DNA from: Lysobacterales bacterium
GTDB lineage: Bacteria; Pseudomonadota; Gammaproteobacteria; Xanthomonadales; SZUA-36
NCBI GenBank assembly: GCA_021648045.1
Contig: JAKITM010000031.1
Coordinates: 1 to 23,987, forward strand
Direction: 5' to 3'
DNA: 23,987 nt
The position numbers and the translations under genes were made by a program. The notes below the pieces were generated by a model. That model searched no databases. It saw only the letters and a list, made by a program, of their open reading frames with translations, and had not been told where the DNA came from. Shown here in pieces: positions 21,951 to 23,987 of the stretch (positions within the stretch are counted from its first letter, which is position 1; every line of letters begins with the position of its first letter).

Positions 21951-22652
21951 TCAAGCAGATAATCGCTGGAGTACAGCTTCTTGCTTCGACAATCGATGAC
22001 TGATTGTTTCGCTTAGCAGTTCCAGAAACATGGTGCCCATTCCAGGAAAAAATTTCCCGGGGTTTTCCGACCCAATCGCCAGCATTCCGAACCTACCCTG
22101 TTTGCCAATGGGCACCAGAGCGGTAGATCGGATCGGGTTATCGCGGCCAAATAGAAACTGCAGCTTTTCATGAGCCAATCGCCCGCAACTGGTTTGGCCA
22201 CCCTCAAGCACGGTATGGAAAGGTTTTAATTCCGGATTGTCAGGCTGAAGAATGCTCAGTGGCAACTGGTTATCGGTACTGAGTGTATCTGCGAACAGAC
22301 CAATATATACATGGTCTGCATTAAAGCGGTTTTTGAGTTCATCGCGTAACAGTTGGAAAAAGTCACCCAGACTCTCGGTTTCACCCAAGGCCAGAGACAA
22401 TCTGTGTAGCTTGCCCATAAGGTCTTCATTTTCGAGAGCGTTTTGCGTCATTTGATGTATTTTACGCGCAATATCTAAGTTTTTATCGCGTAATCGACTA
22501 ACTTGTCGCTCTATCAGGGAGCTGGTGTTACTGCTGTTTGAATGTTTGAGCTCTATAATTTCCAGCAATTCCGGGTGGCGCTGAAAGATATCCGGATTTT
22601 CTTCCAGCCAGTTGATGACTGATTTTTCATCAATTGTTACTTTTGTATTCAT
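21951..22652 (-). CDS. DUF484 family protein (GAF-like domain)
   Basis: This 233-residue conserved protein has no established biochemical role. The N-terminal segment VINWLEENPDIFQRHPELLEIIEL (about 13-36) is the DUF484 hallmark. A charged helix with coiled-coil character (SLIERQVSRLRDKNLDIARKI) follows, then a GAF-like alpha/beta domain (about 80-225) ending ...GRFGMLAIGSENPGKFFPGMGTMFLELLSE. It sits between dapF and xerC, as in most gammaproteobacteria (yigA in E. coli). It overlaps dapF by 23 bases, so translation is coupled. The GAF-like fold suggests ligand or partner binding; I infer no more. Confidence 0.9.
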   Translation of the reverse strand: MNTKVTIDEKSVINWLEENPDIFQRHPELLEIIELKHSNSSNTSSLIERQVSRLRDKNLDIARKIHQMTQNALENEDLMGKLHRLSLALGETESLGDFFQLLRDELKNRFNADHVYIGLFADTLSTDNQLPLSILQPDNPELKPFHTVLEGGQTSCGRLAHEKLQFLFGRDNPIRSTALVPIGKQGRFGMLAIGSENPGKFFPGMGTMFLELLSETISHRLSKQEAVLQRLSA

Positions 22653-23559
22653 CCCTAAATTCTCCCTTAAAAGTGTAGCTGGCAGGGCCAGTCATCCATA
22701 ACTCATTATTGTCAGTTTGTGATAAAAAGCAGCTTTCGCCCTGGCTGCTCTTAGCATCTGACTTACTCCTTAATCCGCACCATTCTATCACCAGTTCGCC
22801 ACCGGGTTGGTAAACAGTCACTCGGTGGTCAATTTTTCCCGCCAGGCGTAATGCCGCCATCGCAGCACAGGCGCCGCTTCCGCATGCAAGGGTGGGCCCG
22901 CTGCCGCGTTCAAATACACTTAAAGCAATCTTACTGGCAGAATAACTTTCTATCAGGCCGATATTGACTCCGGCCGGAAAGGCCGGGTGGTTACTGAGTG
23001 AATTTGCCAGCACTTCCAGACTGATGCCGGCCTGATCTTCAGCAATGAATATAATATGGGGGTTGCCCATGGAAACGCCGGTGAAGGGCAGGTTGATGTC
23101 GCTTGCTTGCAACTGCCAACGGGAGTTTCCTAGCGATTTTAGCTGGCGGATATCCAGCGGAATGTCAGCGGATTCGAATATCGGTTGCCCCATATTAATG
23201 GCTGCCTGGCCTGCTACTCCTGTAGGTTGCCAGCGGCAAGATACCGGCCCAGCAATTCCGTTAATGGAAAATTCTTGCTTGGAAATCTCCCCATTCATAC
23301 CCAAGTAATGGGTGATACAACGCATGCCGTTGCCACACTGCTCGGCTTCAGTACCATCGGCATTATAAATGCGAAAATCAAGGTGGGCTGACGGCTGACT
23401 AGCAGTTTCTAAGATCAGGAATTGATCACAACCAATGCCAGTATGCCGATTGGCCAGTTGCTGTAATTGCTCGGTACTGGGCTTAAACGACTGCCGGCGA
23501 TTATCAATAAGGATAAAATCATTGCCCAAACCGTGCATTTTATGAAACACAATGTTCAT
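22630..23559 (-). CDS. dapF: Diaminopimelate epimerase
   Basis: DapF converts LL- to meso-diaminopimelate for lysine and peptidoglycan synthesis. The N-terminus FHKMHGLGNDFILID and the two catalytic cysteines C75 (EQCGNGMRC) and C226 (LACGSGACAA) are intact, so the enzyme should be active. E. coli DapF is 274 residues and this is 309. Most of the surplus is a polar insertion at about 261-286 (CGLRSKSDAKSSQGE... to DNNEL) between the GGELVIEW strand and the WMTGPASYTFKGE ending, where other DapFs have a short GPGHP-like turn. It starts 3 bases after lptM. Confidence 0.97.
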   Translation of the reverse strand: MNIVFHKMHGLGNDFILIDNRRQSFKPSTEQLQQLANRHTGIGCDQFLILETASQPSAHLDFRIYNADGTEAEQCGNGMRCITHYLGMNGEISKQEFSINGIAGPVSCRWQPTGVAGQAAINMGQPIFESADIPLDIRQLKSLGNSRWQLQASDINLPFTGVSMGNPHIIFIAEDQAGISLEVLANSLSNHPAFPAGVNIGLIESYSASKIALSVFERGSGPTLACGSGACAAMAALRLAGKIDHRVTVYQPGGELVIEWCGLRSKSDAKSSQGESCFLSQTDNNELWMTGPASYTFKGEFRDEYKSNN

Positions 23560-23562
23560 CGA

Positions 23563-23718
23563 CTACTGACCGGGTGTTGCTACTTGAGTGTCAGGTATTG
23601 GGGTGGGTTTTTCAGTTTTGTCACCCACAGGCTCTGATTCTTTAAGGAAGAGATCGCCTTTCTGGCCGCAGGCACTCAAGCTCAGTGCTAATAGCAGCAG
23701 GATAAACAATGGTTTCAT
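23563..23718 (-). CDS. lptM: LptM (YifL)-type small lipoprotein
   Basis: This 51-residue protein has a short signal (MKPLFILLLLALSLSA) and the lipobox L14-S15-A16-C17, followed by GQKGDLFLKE. The CGQKG.L.L stretch is the hallmark of LptM, which in E. coli stabilises the LptDE lipopolysaccharide translocon in the outer membrane. The rest is a Pro/Lys/Glu-rich tail. The ATG has AGGAAG eight bases upstream. It starts the lptM-dapF-DUF484-xerC cluster, a conserved order in gammaproteobacteria. Confidence 0.9.
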   Translation of the reverse strand: MKPLFILLLLALSLSACGQKGDLFLKESEPVGDKTEKPTPIPDTQVATPGQ

Positions 23719-23815
23719 GGCGGCTTCCTATAATGACATATTTACTAGGCTTACACTGTAAACTATATACTATCTGCTCAGCATAAAAACAAAAAATTCT
23801 ATAGGAAAAGCAAAA
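23719..23815. promoter_or_regulatory. Divergent promoter region lptM / carboxylesterase
   Basis: This 97-base AT-rich gap lies between two divergent genes and must hold both promoters. Candidate boxes include TATACT-like and TTTACA-like hexamers around 23740-23775, but none has consensus spacing. I do not assign individual sites. Confidence 0.4.
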
Positions 23816-23987
23816 GTGACACTAGAACAACAATATCCGGATTGTGTGCTTGTAGAAACAAGTAAAAACCCCCGCTTTACGGTGATATGGCTGCATGGCC
23901 TGGGTGCTGACGGACATGATTTTGAAGCTATCGTCCCGCAGCTGGAATTAAGCCAAGAATTACAAGCTGCCGGGGTGCGTTTTATTT
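23816..23987 (+). CDS. Carboxylesterase/phospholipase (alpha/beta hydrolase), N-terminal part
   Basis: The frame starts at GTG 23816 (AGGA at 23803-23806 as Shine-Dalgarno) and runs off the right edge after 57 codons. FTVIWLHGLGADGHDFEAIVPQLEL is the oxyanion-hole strand and loop of the small bacterial carboxylesterase/acyl-protein-thioesterase family (EstB/YpfH-like, PF02230), with the H-G-L-G motif at about residues 27-30. The catalytic Ser, Asp and His lie beyond the window. It is divergent from lptM. The natural substrate is not determined by sequence. Confidence 0.88.
   Translation, partial: MTLEQQYPDCVLVETSKNPRFTVIWLHGLGADGHDFEAIVPQLELSQELQAAGVRFI

Overview
The window looks like the chromosome of a marine-type gammaproteobacterium, perhaps Cellvibrionales-like. 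This rests on gene order and protein style only; there is no rRNA gene to settle it. Almost all of it from about 3.4 kb to the right end is conserved housekeeping DNA. The first 3.3 kb is an AT-rich accessory patch made of toxin-antitoxin genes and broken mobile or polymorphic genes.

Left accessory patch (1-3300). From the left edge there is the start of an unidentified, possibly transposase-like protein (minus strand). Next is a VapC-type PIN toxin with an aberrant C-terminus and its antitoxin (minus strand), then a divergent PIN-toxin/ribbon-helix-helix antitoxin pair. An 84-nt remnant of a REP-associated transposase (RAYT) abuts a truncated AbiEi-type antitoxin. A Phd/VapC pair and a broken Rhs/YD-repeat N-terminus follow. 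Inverted repeats overlap or adjoin the likely promoters of the TA modules. One toxin mRNA may be leaderless.

Envelope and translation superoperon (3378-17156, all minus strand). In transcription order it reads rpsB, tsf, pyrH, frr, uppS, cdsA, rseP, bamA, skp/ompH, lpxD, fabZ, lpxA, lpxB, rnhB. It links translation factors, UMP kinase, undecaprenyl-PP and CDP-diacylglycerol synthesis, the RseP protease, outer-membrane protein assembly and early lipid A synthesis. dxr, which often sits between cdsA and rseP in gammaproteobacteria, is absent from that slot. dnaE, which often follows rnhB, is replaced by the accessory patch. RpsB carries an unusually long Lys/Ala/Glu-rich tail with a four-copy pentapeptide repeat. 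BamA carries a perfect EF-hand-like loop in predicted extracellular loop L4.

Right part (17157-23987). A 472-nt intergenic region holds a strong rpsB promoter and a long leader. It is followed by a plus-strand MscS-family channel. Convergent to that lies hslV-hslU (minus strand), with a very good sigma-32 heat-shock promoter. Upstream is the conserved lptM-dapF-DUF484-xerC cluster (minus strand). At the right edge a divergent carboxylesterase/phospholipase gene begins and runs off the window.

No CRISPR array, tRNA, rRNA, intact insertion sequence or prophage was seen. I did not find a clearly new multi-gene system. The best leads are the BamA EF-hand loop, the RpsB tail, the promoter/operator architecture of the TA cluster, and the missing dxr.
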